Counted from the stretch's first letter, positions 46,269 through 55,075 are shown. The stretch is 64,000 nt of DNA from Roseateles toxinivorans (GCF_004362525.1 NZ_SNXS01000005.1:496001-560000); one strand, 5' to 3'. Translations and numbers: made by a program. The notes: generated by a model not told the origin, from the letters alone.

Positions 46269-47429
46269 TCAGGCTCTGCGCAAACTCAGCTCGGCGCGCA
46301 GGCCGCCTTCAGGCCGGTTGCTCAGGCGCAGCTCGCCGCCCTGGCGCAGGGTCAGGTCACGCGCGATGTATAGACCCAGGCCGCTACCGCCGGTGGCGCG
46401 GTTGCGCGAGGACTCGACGCGATAGAAGGGCTGGAACACCGCCTCCAGCTGCGCCTCGGGAATGCCGGGGCCCTGATCGTCGATGCGTAGCAGCACGCGA
46501 TCGCCCTGCACCGCCACCGTAAGCTCGGCGCGTTCACCGTAGCGCAGCGCATTGCCGAGCAGATTGCCCAGCACGCGGCGCAGCGCCGTCGGCTGCACAC
46601 AGGCCAGGGCCGGCCCGCCATGTACCGTCAGCGAGTGGCCCTGCTCGACCAGATCGTCGGCCAGCGACTGGGCCAAGGCCAGCACATCCACACTGACCAT
46701 GGCCTCGCCGGCATGGGCGCCGCGGAACACCTGCAGCACCGACTCGATCAGCGCGTCCATCTCATGGATGTCAGCCACGCAGCGCTGCGCGGCGGGCTCA
46801 TGGTCCAGCGTCTCCAGACGCAGCCGCATGCGCGTCAGCGGGGTGCGCAAATCGTGCGAGATCGCCGCCACCAGCAGGCCACGCGCCTTGAACTGCTGCT
46901 GCAGCTGGCCGGCCATCTGGTTGAACACCTGGGCCGCCTCGCGTACCTCGACCGTGCCCTGGTCTTCGTCCAGCTTCGGTGGCGCGGCGTCGCGCTGCAG
47001 CGCCTCGCCCAGGCCGTGGGCGGCGGCCGACAGGCGCCGCATCGGCCGCGACAGCCAGGCCGCACCCAGCCAGGCCGCCAGCGCAATGATCAGCATGCGC
47101 ACCCCATAGTCCAGGGCCAGCAACCAGCCGGGCAGACCCCGCTCGGCACGGCCGACTTGTGGAGGGGATGGCGGGCCTACGTGCTCGGGCGGCCGCGGCG
47201 GGCCATCGGCTCGACCACCCATCGGCGGCAGCGACGGAAAGATCAGAAGGCGCGACCAGGCGGATGGCACTTCACGCGCCGGCCCACCCTCATGCCCAAC
47301 ATCGGGCCGCCCGACCTGCGACATGACCAGCGAGAAGGCCAGGAAATGGCTGCCCACCAGAGTCACCCACAGCAGGATGAACAGGCGCTTGAACAGAGTG
47401 TCGCGCCAGCAGCGTTTCAGCCAATTCAT
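46269..47429 (-). CDS. Sensor histidine kinase (EnvZ-like layout)
   Basis: The 386-residue kinase has a TM helix (about residues 14-36), a short periplasmic loop and a second TM (about 108-126). The loop is rich in Pro and Gly (PPMGGRADGPPRPPEHVG). A HAMP-like linker follows, then the HisKA domain with AAISHDLRTPLTRMRLR (H192), and the ATPase domain with NLLGNALRYGE, DDQGPGIPE and GGSGLGLYIARD. The start overlaps the response regulator stop as ATGA. The signal is unknown; proximity to a carbonic anhydrase may or may not be relevant. Confidence 0.9.
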   Translation of the reverse strand: MNWLKRCWRDTLFKRLFILLWVTLVGSHFLAFSLVMSQVGRPDVGHEGGPAREVPSAWSRLLIFPSLPPMGGRADGPPRPPEHVGPPSPPQVGRAERGLPGWLLALDYGVRMLIIALAAWLGAAWLSRPMRRLSAAAHGLGEALQRDAAPPKLDEDQGTVEVREAAQVFNQMAGQLQQQFKARGLLVAAISHDLRTPLTRMRLRLETLDHEPAAQRCVADIHEMDALIESVLQVFRGAHAGEAMVSVDVLALAQSLADDLVEQGHSLTVHGGPALACVQPTALRRVLGNLLGNALRYGERAELTVAVQGDRVLLRIDDQGPGIPEAQLEAVFQPFYRVESSRNRATGGSGLGLYIARDLTLRQGGELRLSNRPEGGLRAELSLRRA

Positions 47430-48139
47430 GTGCTGACCTTCACGTCGAACAGATAGCCCTCGCCGCGCAAGGTGCGTATCAAGCGCGGCTCGCGCGGCGA
47501 GTCGCCGAGCTTCTGGCGCAGCCGCGAAACGGCCAGATCGACGCTTCGGTCATTGACCTCGACGCCGGGCGCCCGGGTCAGCTCGATCAGCTGGTCGCGG
47601 CTGAGCACCCGACCGGGGCGTTCGACGAAGGCGCTGAGCAGCCGGAACTCGGCGCTGGACAGTGCCACCACCACCTGCTGCGGCGAGACCAGCTGGCGCA
47701 GCAACCGGTCGAACGCCCAGCCCTCGAAGCGCAGCTGGCGCGAGGGCTGTGGTGCGGCACCCTGTGGGGCGCTACCTTTGCCGGCGCGGCGCAGCACGGC
47801 ATTGATGCGGGCCACCAGCTCGCGTGGCTCGAACGGTTTGCCCAGATAGTCATCGGCGCCCATTTCCAGGCCGACGATGCGGCTGCCCGGGTCGCCCTGG
47901 GCGGTCAGCATGATCACCGGCGTGGCGTGCTGCTGGGCGATCCAGCGGCACAGGTCCAGGCCGCTGGCATCGGGCAGCATGATGTCCAGCACGACCAGGT
48001 CGAAGGCCGAGGCTCCGAGGATCTGGCGCATCTGCCTGCCATCGGCGGCGACGCTGACCTGCATGCCGAAGCGCTCCAGAAAGGCCTGCAGGCCCTGGCG
48101 GATTTCGCTGTCGTCATCGACCACCAGACATCGGATCAT
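47426..48139 (-). CDS. OmpR-family response regulator
   Basis: The 237-residue protein has a receiver domain (CLVVDDDSEIR; phosphorylation site D52 in VVLDIMLP; conserved K in GKPFEP) and a winged-helix output domain ending in RTLRGEGYLFDVKV. I chose the ATG at 48139, the natural start of the receiver; the frame stays open for 56 further codons without homology. It is coupled to the kinase. A 7-bp inverted repeat about 110 bases upstream is a candidate autoregulatory site. Confidence 0.9.
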   Translation of the reverse strand: MIRCLVVDDDSEIRQGLQAFLERFGMQVSVAADGRQMRQILGASAFDLVVLDIMLPDASGLDLCRWIAQQHATPVIMLTAQGDPGSRIVGLEMGADDYLGKPFEPRELVARINAVLRRAGKGSAPQGAAPQPSRQLRFEGWAFDRLLRQLVSPQQVVVALSSAEFRLLSAFVERPGRVLSRDQLIELTRAPGVEVNDRSVDLAVSRLRQKLGDSPREPRLIRTLRGEGYLFDVKVST

Positions 48140-48249
48140 CGGCTTCCCTCGTCGCGCATCGGGCGGCAATGCCCACCGACAAGGTGGCGGCACAGACGAC
48201 CGACAGAGCGCGATTGAACCTGCCGGCTGTTTCGGTGGTATCGCTGGTT

Positions 48250-48267
48250 TGTGTCGGGTTCGACACA
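48250..48267. repeat. Inverted repeat TGTGTCG-GGTT-CGACACA
   Basis: A perfect 7-bp dyad with a 4-base centre lies about 110 bases upstream of the response regulator and directly next to the REP-like pair. It may be a binding site or RNA hairpin. No T-run follows in either direction. Confidence 0.5.
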
Positions 48268-48355
48268 TCCAGTCAGTTGGGGCCAGAGCTAAAGGTCTGA
48301 CCCGCAAGGCGTCCAGCGAGTTGGGGTCAGAGCTAAAGGTCTGACCCGCAAGGTC
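48268..48355. repeat. Two tandem 44-bp REP-like repeats with hairpin arms
   Basis: Two near-identical 44-bp units (48268-48311 and 48312-48355) lie between the carbonic anhydrase stop and the response regulator. Each contains GGTCAGA-GCTAAAGG-TCTGACC hairpin sequence; the second has perfect 8-bp arms (GGGTCAGA/TCTGACCC), the first has one mismatch (GGCCAGA). The motif resembles the GTCAGACC/AGCTCTGACCC repeat I associate with RAYT (REP-associated tyrosine transposase) elements in proteobacteria. No transposase gene is in the window. Located just 3' of the carbonic anhydrase gene, the hairpins could stabilise its mRNA end. Confidence 0.75.
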
Positions 48356-48356
48356 A

Positions 48357-49382
48357 TTAGTTTGACTCCTTGATCAACCGCCCCTGCGACGGCTGCACCG
48401 GCCGCGCGTTCATCGGGTACAGCCGCGAGAAGATATTGATCTGCTGGTTCGACACCTGCACCGGCTGCTTCAACACCATCCACAGCACGCCTTCGCTACA
48501 GGGCGGCGTGGTCAGCGAACCCATATAGGTGTAGTAGAGCCGGCTCTCCGGCAGCAGCTGGTTCAGGTCCAAGGTGACCTGGGCCTGCAACAGCTCGTTC
48601 TTCTCCAGCGGCAGATTGGCCCAGACGGTCTGTATCAGCGCATGGGTCGAGCCGCGGTCCAGCAGCACGGCGACCACGGCCAGGCGGCCCTCGCTGTCCT
48701 TGTGCACCAGGTGAGCGACCATGTCGAACTGGCGGCCATTGATGCGCTCCTCGCTGGGGCGGTGGAAGTGGAACTGCAAGAGCTCGTAGCGCCGGCCCAT
48801 GATCTGGATCGAATTGCCCTGGGCAACGTTGACCTGTACCGTGTGGCCGTTGTCGATGACCGAGAAGTTGCTGGGCTTGTAGTCGAAGCCTATCGGCTCC
48901 AGATCGACGGCAATGCCCTCGCGAATGTCGATCGGGCTCTGGCGCGTGCCGGTGGCGCATTTGTTGAAGTCGGGGCGCAGCTGGCCCCAGCGCTCGGGGC
49001 CGCCCTGGCCCTCATACGCCCAATGGATCTCGGCACCATGGCCCGTGGCTGCAGTGGCTGGCTTCGCACCCTTGCGGCCCGAGGGCTCGGCAGCGGCGGC
49101 CCCGCCCTTGGTGGTCAGCTGCATCTGGCCCGGGGCGCCATCGGGCTTGGTGCCCAGGCGCTCGGCCAGCTTCATGCGCAGGCTGTCCAGCGATTCATCG
49201 GCACCGCGCGAGGCACTGGCGGCCGGCTTGGCCTCGGTGCCGGACTCCTGCTTGGTCTCGGTCTTGATGGCGGCCTTGGCCGGCGCCTTCTTGACCGGCG
49301 CCACCGGCTCATTCGCCATGGCAGAGCCCAGCAGCACGCAGCAGGCCAGACTCAACGCAGCGGATCGTATCTCTCGCATCAC
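48357..49382 (-). CDS. Alpha-carbonic anhydrase, periplasmic, with charged N-terminal extension
   Basis: The 341-residue protein has a signal peptide (about residues 1-24), then about 90 residues rich in Lys, Ala, Glu and Gly without clear fold, then an alpha-carbonic anhydrase domain from about residue 118 (IHWAYEGQGGPERWGQL). QSPIDIREG, FHFHRPSEERINGRQFDMVAHLVH with the three zinc histidines, and SLTTPPCSEGVLW are all present. It hydrates CO2 in the periplasm. A second ATG one codon later is equally possible. The linker is longer than usual, perhaps to reach across the periplasm or bind peptidoglycan. Confidence 0.92.
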   Translation of the reverse strand: MMREIRSAALSLACCVLLGSAMANEPVAPVKKAPAKAAIKTETKQESGTEAKPAASASRGADESLDSLRMKLAERLGTKPDGAPGQMQLTTKGGAAAAEPSGRKGAKPATAATGHGAEIHWAYEGQGGPERWGQLRPDFNKCATGTRQSPIDIREGIAVDLEPIGFDYKPSNFSVIDNGHTVQVNVAQGNSIQIMGRRYELLQFHFHRPSEERINGRQFDMVAHLVHKDSEGRLAVVAVLLDRGSTHALIQTVWANLPLEKNELLQAQVTLDLNQLLPESRLYYTYMGSLTTPPCSEGVLWMVLKQPVQVSNQQINIFSRLYPMNARPVQPSQGRLIKESN

Positions 49383-49487
49383 CTGAACTCCTGGCCCCGC
49401 AGCGCCTGGTGGCGCCTCAAGAAACGGGGCTCGTCGGGAGGTTTTCGGCAGGACCGGCCTCCAGCTTGAATCGTGCCGAACGGCAGG

Positions 49488-50699
49488 TCAATCCCGCGGC
49501 AGCTGCGGCTTGACCCAGATCCAGGCCACCAATCCTATGCACATCATGCCCATCGAGGTCAGCGCCAGCTGGATGGCCGAATGCATCACCAGCGGCGCGA
49601 TCACACCGGCCACCAGGCCGTTGGCGGCGCTGCCTATGCAGGCCTGCAGCGACGAGGCCATGCCGCGCCGGTCCGGCGCCAGATCCAGCACCATCAGGGT
49701 CACCACCGGCACCATCAGCGCCCAGCCGAAGGCAAACACGCCGATGGGCAGAAGCGCCCAGGCCGCGTGCGGGGTGAACAGCAGGTTCAGGACCACATTG
49801 ACGGCCGAGACCAGGATCATGATGACGAAGCCGTGGCGGATCTGGTGGCGGGCCTTGACCCGGCCGGCCAGGCGCCCGCTCAGGAAGGCGCCGGCCATGA
49901 TGCCGCCGATGGTGATGCAGAAGAACCACCAGAACTGCGTCGGCCCCATATGCAGCAGCTCGCCCAGGAACACCGGTGCCGACAGCACGTAGAGAAACAT
50001 GCCATTGAACGGTATGCCGCTGGCCATGGCCAGCAGCAGAAAGCGCGGGCTGGAGCACAGCTCCCAGTAGCCGCGCATCAGGTGGCGCACCTCGAAGGGC
50101 TGCTTCTGATCGGCATGCAGGGTCTCGGGCAGCAGGCGCCAGTTGGCGATCAGCAGCAGCGCGCCGACCCCGGTCAGGAACCAGAAAATCGAATGCCAGT
50201 CGGCATGCACGAACAGAAAGCCGCCAACTATGGGCGCGATGGCCGGCGCCACGCCGAAGAAAATCGTCACCTGGGACATCACCCGCTGCGCATCGGCCGG
50301 CGGGAACATGTCACGGATTATGGCTCGCGACACGACGATGCCCGCCCCCGCCGACATGCCCTGCAGCGCGCGGAAGAAGACCAGCTGACCGATGCTGCTG
50401 CTCAAAGCGCAGCCCACCGAGGCAAGGGTGAAGATGGCCAGGCCGACTAGCACCACGGGCCGACGGCCCAGGCTGTCGGACAGCGCACCGTGGAACAGAT
50501 TCATCACGGCAAAACCGAACAGATAGGCCGACAGCGTCTGCTGCATCTCCAGCGGCGTGGCGTTCAGCGCGGCGGCGATGCCGGAAAAGGCGGGCAGATA
50601 GGTGTCGATCGAGAACGGGCCGATCATGGCCAGGCAGGCCAGCAGCACGGACAGGGCCCAGCGGGGGGCGCGCCACAGCGTGTTCGCGTTCGGATTCAT
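49488..50699 (-). CDS. Bcr/CflA-family multidrug exporter (MFS)
   Basis: The 403-residue protein has twelve predicted TM helices. MIGPFSIDTYLPAFSGIAAALN in TM1 is the Bcr/CflA signature, and GALSDSLGRRPVVLVGL is the MFS loop 2-3 motif. It exports drugs or metabolites such as bicyclomycin, sulfonamides or cysteine by proton antiport; the substrate here is unknown. The ATG at 50699 is chosen; the frame continues upstream without homology. Divergent from the oxidoreductase at 50802. Confidence 0.92.
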   Translation of the reverse strand: MNPNANTLWRAPRWALSVLLACLAMIGPFSIDTYLPAFSGIAAALNATPLEMQQTLSAYLFGFAVMNLFHGALSDSLGRRPVVLVGLAIFTLASVGCALSSSIGQLVFFRALQGMSAGAGIVVSRAIIRDMFPPADAQRVMSQVTIFFGVAPAIAPIVGGFLFVHADWHSIFWFLTGVGALLLIANWRLLPETLHADQKQPFEVRHLMRGYWELCSSPRFLLLAMASGIPFNGMFLYVLSAPVFLGELLHMGPTQFWWFFCITIGGIMAGAFLSGRLAGRVKARHQIRHGFVIMILVSAVNVVLNLLFTPHAAWALLPIGVFAFGWALMVPVVTLMVLDLAPDRRGMASSLQACIGSAANGLVAGVIAPLVMHSAIQLALTSMGMMCIGLVAWIWVKPQLPRD

Positions 50700-50801
50700 C
50701 TGGCGGCAGTGTAACGGCCGCCCTGCCGCGGGCGGCTGACGAACACATCGCTGCGCGCACGCCCCTAAACTGGGCGACTTTGCCTGCTGGGGGTGCACCA
50801 C

Positions 50802-51782
50802 ATGACTGAGATTCTGAACATCGGCGTGATCGGCCTGGGCGTGATGGGCCAGCGCATGCTGGAGCGCCTGAAAGGCCACGACCGCCTGCGCCCCACCCTG
50901 GTGTGGGACGCCAACGCGCTCGCGCTGCAGCAGACGCTGCAGGCCTATCCGCAGCTGCGCGCCGCCAACAGCGCCGAGGCCCTGCTGGCAACGCCCGGCC
51001 TGCACACCGCCTACATCGCCACACCGCCGGCCGCTCACCTGGCGCTGGCCAATGCCGCCTTCGACGCCGACTTGGCGGTGCTGTGCGAAAAGCCGCTGAC
51101 CACCGATTTCGATGGCGCCCGCCGAACCATCGCGCGGATCACGGCTGAAGGTCGGCGCGACGCGGTCAACTTCTCGCTCGCCTCGTCGCCCGGTCTGCAG
51201 GCCTTGAAATCGGCCTGGACGGATGGCTCGCTGGGTGACTGGCAAGGCATCACGATCGAGTTGTCCTTCGCCGCCTGGCCGCGCCCCTGGCAAAGCGGCG
51301 CGGGCGCCTGGCTCAGCGAGCGGGTCGAGGGTGGCTTCTCGCGCGAGGTGCTCTCGCACTTCATCTTCGTGCTGCAGCATGTGCTGGGGCCGGCGGAAGT
51401 AGTGGCTGCGCAAGCCGCCTACCCGGCCGATGGCCGTCTGGCCGAGACCTCGCTGAAAGCCGAACTGCGTATGCGCGGTGTGCCGGTGCATATCGACGCC
51501 GCCGTGCGCGGCGATGTGGCCGATGTGAACCGTGTCACGGTCACCGGCAGCCAGGGCGGGCTGCGACTGCAGGAATGGTTCGGCCTCAGCCAGCGCCTGG
51601 GCAACGACGGCGCCTGGGCCCCGGTATCGGCCGCCAGCAGCGACCAATTGCGCCAGCAAAGCCAGCGCTCGCAGCTGGATCACTGGGCCGCCATGGTCGA
51701 TGGCCAGTCCCATGGCCTGCCCCGCTTTGCCGAGGCGCTGGCCGTGCAGGAGACCATAGAGGCTCTCCTGACAGGAAAATAG
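50802..51782 (+). CDS. Gfo/Idh/MocA-family oxidoreductase
   Basis: The 326-residue protein has an N-terminal NAD(P)-binding fold (LNIGVIGLGVMGQRML) and the family's LCEKPLTTDFDGAR segment (EKP motif near residue 98). The C-terminal alpha/beta domain has the HFIFVLQHVLGP region. Substrates are usually sugars, inositols or similar polyols; none can be assigned. The ATG at 50802 is chosen over a GTG at 50793. The gene ends one base before the 3' end of rnpB. Confidence 0.88.
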   Translation: MTEILNIGVIGLGVMGQRMLERLKGHDRLRPTLVWDANALALQQTLQAYPQLRAANSAEALLATPGLHTAYIATPPAAHLALANAAFDADLAVLCEKPLTTDFDGARRTIARITAEGRRDAVNFSLASSPGLQALKSAWTDGSLGDWQGITIELSFAAWPRPWQSGAGAWLSERVEGGFSREVLSHFIFVLQHVLGPAEVVAAQAAYPADGRLAETSLKAELRMRGVPVHIDAAVRGDVADVNRVTVTGSQGGLRLQEWFGLSQRLGNDGAWAPVSAASSDQLRQQSQRSQLDHWAAMVDGQSHGLPRFAEALAVQETIEALLTGK

Positions 51783-51783
51783 T

Positions 51784-52111
51784 GTGAAGCAAGCCGATAG
51801 GCCGGATTCTGTGCACGCCCGGCCTCTTGCGAAGCCGGGTGCGTGACCGTCATTCCTCTTGGCCGGACATCACTGCCCGGCTCGGTGCCACCTACCCGCC
51901 AGCTCTGCGAGCCGCATCAACGCTGGCCTACTTGGTGTTGCTGCGCGTAGAGATTGCCCGTTTCACCCGGACTTAACCGGCTCGTCTCTGTTGCTCTAAT
52001 CCTCACCTCGCGGTGGGCAGCCGTTAGCTGCTACGCTGCTCTATGCAGTCCGGACCTTCCTCCAGTGCCATGTTTCCATGCTTGCACCAGCGACGGTCTG
52101 GCTTGCTTCAC
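51784..52111 (-). ncRNA. rnpB: RNase P RNA (type A)
   Basis: On the minus strand the region shows the conserved cores of bacterial RNase P RNA: GGAGGAAGGTCCGGAC near the 5' end, GGGTGAAACGGGCAATC and GCAACACCAAGTAGG mid-way, and ACAGAATCCGGCCTA near the 3' end. The ends pair over 12 bases (GTGAAGCAAGCC at 52111-52100 with GGCTTGCTTCAC at 51795-51784), forming helix P1, which sets the limits. Length about 328 bases fits betaproteobacteria. It is the catalytic subunit that matures tRNA 5' ends. The A-to-G change in GAGGAAgG compared with the usual GAGGAAAG is noteworthy. Confidence 0.95.
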
Positions 52112-52117
52112 ATCGCC

Positions 52118-52123
52118 ATTATC
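52118..52123 (-). promoter_or_regulatory. -10 element of the rnpB promoter
   Basis: GATAAT on the minus strand lies six bases before the first P1 base of rnpB, matching TATAAT at five of six positions. No good -35 is seen at 17 bases. The element sits in the leader of cysK on the other strand, beside its AGGAG ribosome site. Confidence 0.6.
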
Positions 52124-52137
52124 GCAGGAGCCTAGAG

Positions 52138-53055
52138 ATGAAAGCCGACAACGTCCTTGCCACCATCGGGAACACGCCCCACATTCGCATCAACCGGCTG
52201 TTCGGTGACAGCCATCAGGTCTGGGTGAAGTCCGAGCGCAGCAACCCGGGCGGCTCGATCAAGGATCGCATCGCGCTGTCCATGGTCGAGGAGGCAGAGG
52301 CCAGCGGCAAGCTGCGGCCCGGCGGCACCATCATCGAGCCGACCTCGGGCAATACCGGCATCGGCCTGGCCATGGTGGCGGCGGTCAAGGGCTACAAAAT
52401 AGTGCTGGTGATGCCCGACAGCATGTCGATCGAGCGCCGCCGCCTGATGCTGGCCTATGGCGCGAGCTTTGATCTGACGCCCCGCGCGCTGGGCATGAAG
52501 GGCTCTATCGCCCGCGCCCAGGAATTGGTCGCCCAGACACCCGGCGCCTGGATGCCGCAGCAATTCGAGAACCCGGCCAATATCGCCATCCACGTGAAGA
52601 CCACGGCACAGGAAATCCTGCGTGACTTCCCCGATGGCCTGGACGCGCTGATCACCGGCGTGGGCACCGGCGGCCACATCACCGGCTGCGCCCAGGTGCT
52701 GAAGGCGGCCTGGCCCAAGCTGAAGGTGTTTGCCGTCGAGCCCAGCGCCAGCCCGGTGATCAGCGGCGGCCAGCCCAGCCCGCACCCGATTCAAGGCATA
52801 GGCGCGGGGTTCATCCCGACCAATCTGCACACCGCCCTGCTGGACGGCGTGATCCAGGTCGAGGCCGAGGCAGCCAAGGACTATGCGCGGCGCTGCGCCA
52901 CCGAAGAGGGCCTGCTGGTGGGCATCTCCAGCGGCGCCACGCTGGCCGCGATCGCGCAGAAGCTGCCCGACCTGCCAGCCGGTGCCACCGTGCTGGGCTT
53001 CAACTACGACACCGGCGAGCGCTATCTGTCGATCGAGGGTTTCTTGCCGGCCTGA
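52138..53055 (+). CDS. cysK: Cysteine synthase A (O-acetylserine sulfhydrylase)
   Basis: CysK makes cysteine from O-acetylserine and sulfide with pyridoxal phosphate. The 305 residues carry the PLP lysine K42 in [10 protein letters not shown], the substrate loop [14 protein letters not shown] near residue 65, and [10 protein letters not shown] near 177. The start ATG at 52138 is 8 bases after AGGAG. The gene is divergent from rnpB with only 26 bases between them, and its last 34 bases overlap the convergent gene at 53022. Confidence 0.94.
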   Translation: MKADNVLATIGNTPHIRINRLFGDSHQVWVKSERSNPGGSIKDRIALSMVEEAEASGKLRPGGTIIEPTSGNTGIGLAMVAAVKGYKIVLVMPDSMSIERRRLMLAYGASFDLTPRALGMKGSIARAQELVAQTPGAWMPQQFENPANIAIHVKTTAQEILRDFPDGLDALITGVGTGGHITGCAQVLKAAWPKLKVFAVEPSASPVISGGQPSPHPIQGIGAGFIPTNLHTALLDGVIQVEAEAAKDYARRCATEEGLLVGISSGATLAAIAQKLPDLPAGATVLGFNYDTGERYLSIEGFLPA

Positions 53056-53426
53056 AGCAGCCACAGCGCATAGAGCAGCACACAGACCGCGTCGAACACC
53101 GCCGCGCCATGCAGCCCGGCCAGGGCCGGGTCTTGCCAGGCCAGCATCACCATCACCACCAGGGCCAGCTTCTCGGCCGCGGCGGCGGCCACCACCGGCA
53201 CGCGCAGCGCCGGGCGGCTGGCGGCGGCGACGATCAGGGCGCCCAGGCACAGCACCAGGGCGCCCCAGTGGCGGGCATAGAACAGGCCGGTGCTGTCACC
53301 GACCTTCATGCCCAGGGCGCCCAGGAACTCCGCCGGGCCGAGGAACTGCAGGCCGGCCAGCATGGTGACGATGCCGCTGATGCGCAGAATCAGCGGGAAG
53401 CGGCGATCCAGGGTAGCGCTGAACAT
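53022..53426 (-). CDS. Small membrane protein of unknown function
   Basis: The 134-residue protein has about four predicted TM helices (near 12-32, 48-66, 73-95 and 108-127) with few charged residues between them. No family recognised with confidence. The ATG at 53426 is chosen over one 18 codons upstream. It overlaps the 3' end of cysK by 34 bases on the opposite strand. Confidence 0.65.
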   Translation of the reverse strand: MFSATLDRRFPLILRISGIVTMLAGLQFLGPAEFLGALGMKVGDSTGLFYARHWGALVLCLGALIVAAASRPALRVPVVAAAAAEKLALVVMVMLAWQDPALAGLHGAAVFDAVCVLLYALWLLQAGKKPSIDR

Positions 53427-53489
53427 GTTGTGGTGCTCCTCGGCGCCCGGGTCTCGGGCTGCCGGGATTCTGCGCCCCACCCGGGCGGG

Positions 53490-54176
53490 CTACAAGACCC
53501 GGGGCGGGCGGAAGACTGCCGCGTCGGCATAGAAGCCCGGCGCCTCGTTGCCGGCCCACCAGCCCGGCACACCGAGCACCGGCAGCGGCGCGAAGGGCTT
53601 GGCATCGGGCCGCGCGCCGCCGTCTACCCAGACATGGGCGGTGATGGGTTTGCGCGGCCGCACGAGCTTCTCCAGCAGCGCATGGCCGAACAGTTGCAGG
53701 CGGGCCTGAGCCCACAGCGGGCGCAGCTGCATGAACAGGCGCTGCCAGTCCCGTTGCCTCAATGCATCGAGCAAGGGTTCAGGCGCTTGCAGCAGAGCAG
53801 CGTTCTCATCGAACAGCGTCAGCGCATCACGCACCGCGCCGCGCTGGCTGCCCAAACCCTGGGCGGCGATCTCGGCCGCCTGCAGGGCGTTCAGCCGGCG
53901 CTTCAATCCCGGGTGATGCAACCAGATCAGGCCATTGAAGAAATCGTGCAGATTGTCGCGCGTGGGCACGCGACCGGTGTCGAAGATGAAGGCCTCGTAG
54001 GCACTGCCCTCCGGCAGCTCGGATTGCGGCACGAACAAGGGCAGATCGAGGTCAGGAGCCTGCGCGTTCAAGGCCTCGGAGACCGAGCTGCCACGCAACA
54101 ACTGGGCCGCAACCCGCTGGCCCCGCTCGCGATACGGCGCGAGCCAGGGCCGTTCCCAGACTATGCCCTCCAGCAT
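53490..54176 (-). CDS. DUF3025 family protein
   Basis: The 228-residue protein fits DUF3025, a family of uncertain function common in betaproteobacteria. TGRVPTRDNLHDFFNGLIWLHHPGLKRRLNALQ near residue 83 is the conserved core with its His-Pro-containing helix. No signal peptide. The ATG overlaps the upstream NYN-domain gene stop by one base (TGATG), so the two are coupled. Confidence 0.83.
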   Translation of the reverse strand: MLEGIVWERPWLAPYRERGQRVAAQLLRGSSVSEALNAQAPDLDLPLFVPQSELPEGSAYEAFIFDTGRVPTRDNLHDFFNGLIWLHHPGLKRRLNALQAAEIAAQGLGSQRGAVRDALTLFDENAALLQAPEPLLDALRQRDWQRLFMQLRPLWAQARLQLFGHALLEKLVRPRKPITAHVWVDGGARPDAKPFAPLPVLGVPGWWAGNEAPGFYADAAVFRPPRVL

Positions 54177-55075
54177 CACCTCCGGCCGCTGCGGGCCTGC
54201 TGAGGTTTCTCGCGCAGCACGAACTGGCTGCCGCGGCGGTCCAGCTCGAACAGCTGGGTCGCTTCGATCAGGTCGATCAGCTTGCGGTAACCGTAGTTGC
54301 GCGGGTCGAACGAGGCCTGGTTGCCGATCTGCTGACCCACCGAGCCTAGCGCCGACCAACCGTCCTCGCCGGCCGCCGATTCGACCGCATTGCGCAGCAG
54401 GCTGACCAGGCGCGCGTCGCGCTTCAGTGCCGTGGCGTCCAGGCGCAGCGGGGGGGGCGGTTCTTGCGCGCTGCTGGCGATGATGTCGGCCATCACCTCG
54501 GCCACCGGGTCCACCACCGCAGCGGCCTTGGTCTTCGAGGCCGGTGTCTTGCGGGCGGCAGACTTCTTGGCTGGTGCAGCGGCCGTGGGCTTCTCGGCCG
54601 CCATAGCCTCGCGCGGCGCGGCGCTCACCTGGCCCAGGTTCTCCAGATAGAGAAAGCGCGAGCAGGCGTTGACGAAGGGTTCGGGCGTCTTCTTGGCACC
54701 AAAGCCATAGACGGTGGCCCCCTTGGCGCGCAGGTGCATGACCAGGGGCGTGAAGTCGGCGTCGGACGAGACGATGCCGAAGGCCTCGGGCCGGTCGGTG
54801 TAGAGCAGGTCAAGTGCGTCGATGACCATCACCATATCGGTGGCGTTCTTGCCCTTGCTGTAATCGAACTGCTGGATCGGGCGAATCGCGTACTCGTGCA
54901 ACGCCGCCTCCCAGCCCTTCAACTCGCTCTTCTTCCAGTTGCCGTAGGCGCGGCGCACATTGGTCACACCACTCTTGGCCAGCTCGGCAAGGATCACGGC
55001 TATCTTGCTGCTGGGAGCATTGTCTGCGTCGATCAGCAGGGCGATGCGGTGTTCACGGCCGGGGATTTGGTTCAT
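54176..55075 (-). CDS. NYN-domain (LabA/PIN-like) protein with C-terminal LOTUS-like domain
   Basis: The 299-residue protein has an N-terminal NYN/PIN-like nuclease domain with IALLIDADNAPSSK (D16, D18) and FGIVSSDADFTPLV near residue 100, both giving metal-binding acids. A Lys/Ala-rich linker spans about 155-195, and a C-terminal OST-HTH/LOTUS-like RNA-binding domain covers about 220-295 (NAVESAAGEDGWSALGSVGQQI; NYGYRKLIDLIEATQLFEL). This layout is that of putative RNA-cleaving proteins. It lies 11 bases after pyrC and is coupled to the DUF3025 gene. Confidence 0.85.
   Translation of the reverse strand: MNQIPGREHRIALLIDADNAPSSKIAVILAELAKSGVTNVRRAYGNWKKSELKGWEAALHEYAIRPIQQFDYSKGKNATDMVMVIDALDLLYTDRPEAFGIVSSDADFTPLVMHLRAKGATVYGFGAKKTPEPFVNACSRFLYLENLGQVSAAPREAMAAEKPTAAAPAKKSAARKTPASKTKAAAVVDPVAEVMADIIASSAQEPPPPLRLDATALKRDARLVSLLRNAVESAAGEDGWSALGSVGQQIGNQASFDPRNYGYRKLIDLIEATQLFELDRRGSQFVLREKPQQARSGRR

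Noticed and set aside
50802-51782. The Gfo/Idh/MocA oxidoreductase as the missing LigC dehydrogenase
   Set aside because: It belongs to the same broad superfamily but its sequence does not resemble LigC as I recall it, and it is 28 kb from the lig operon beside rnpB.
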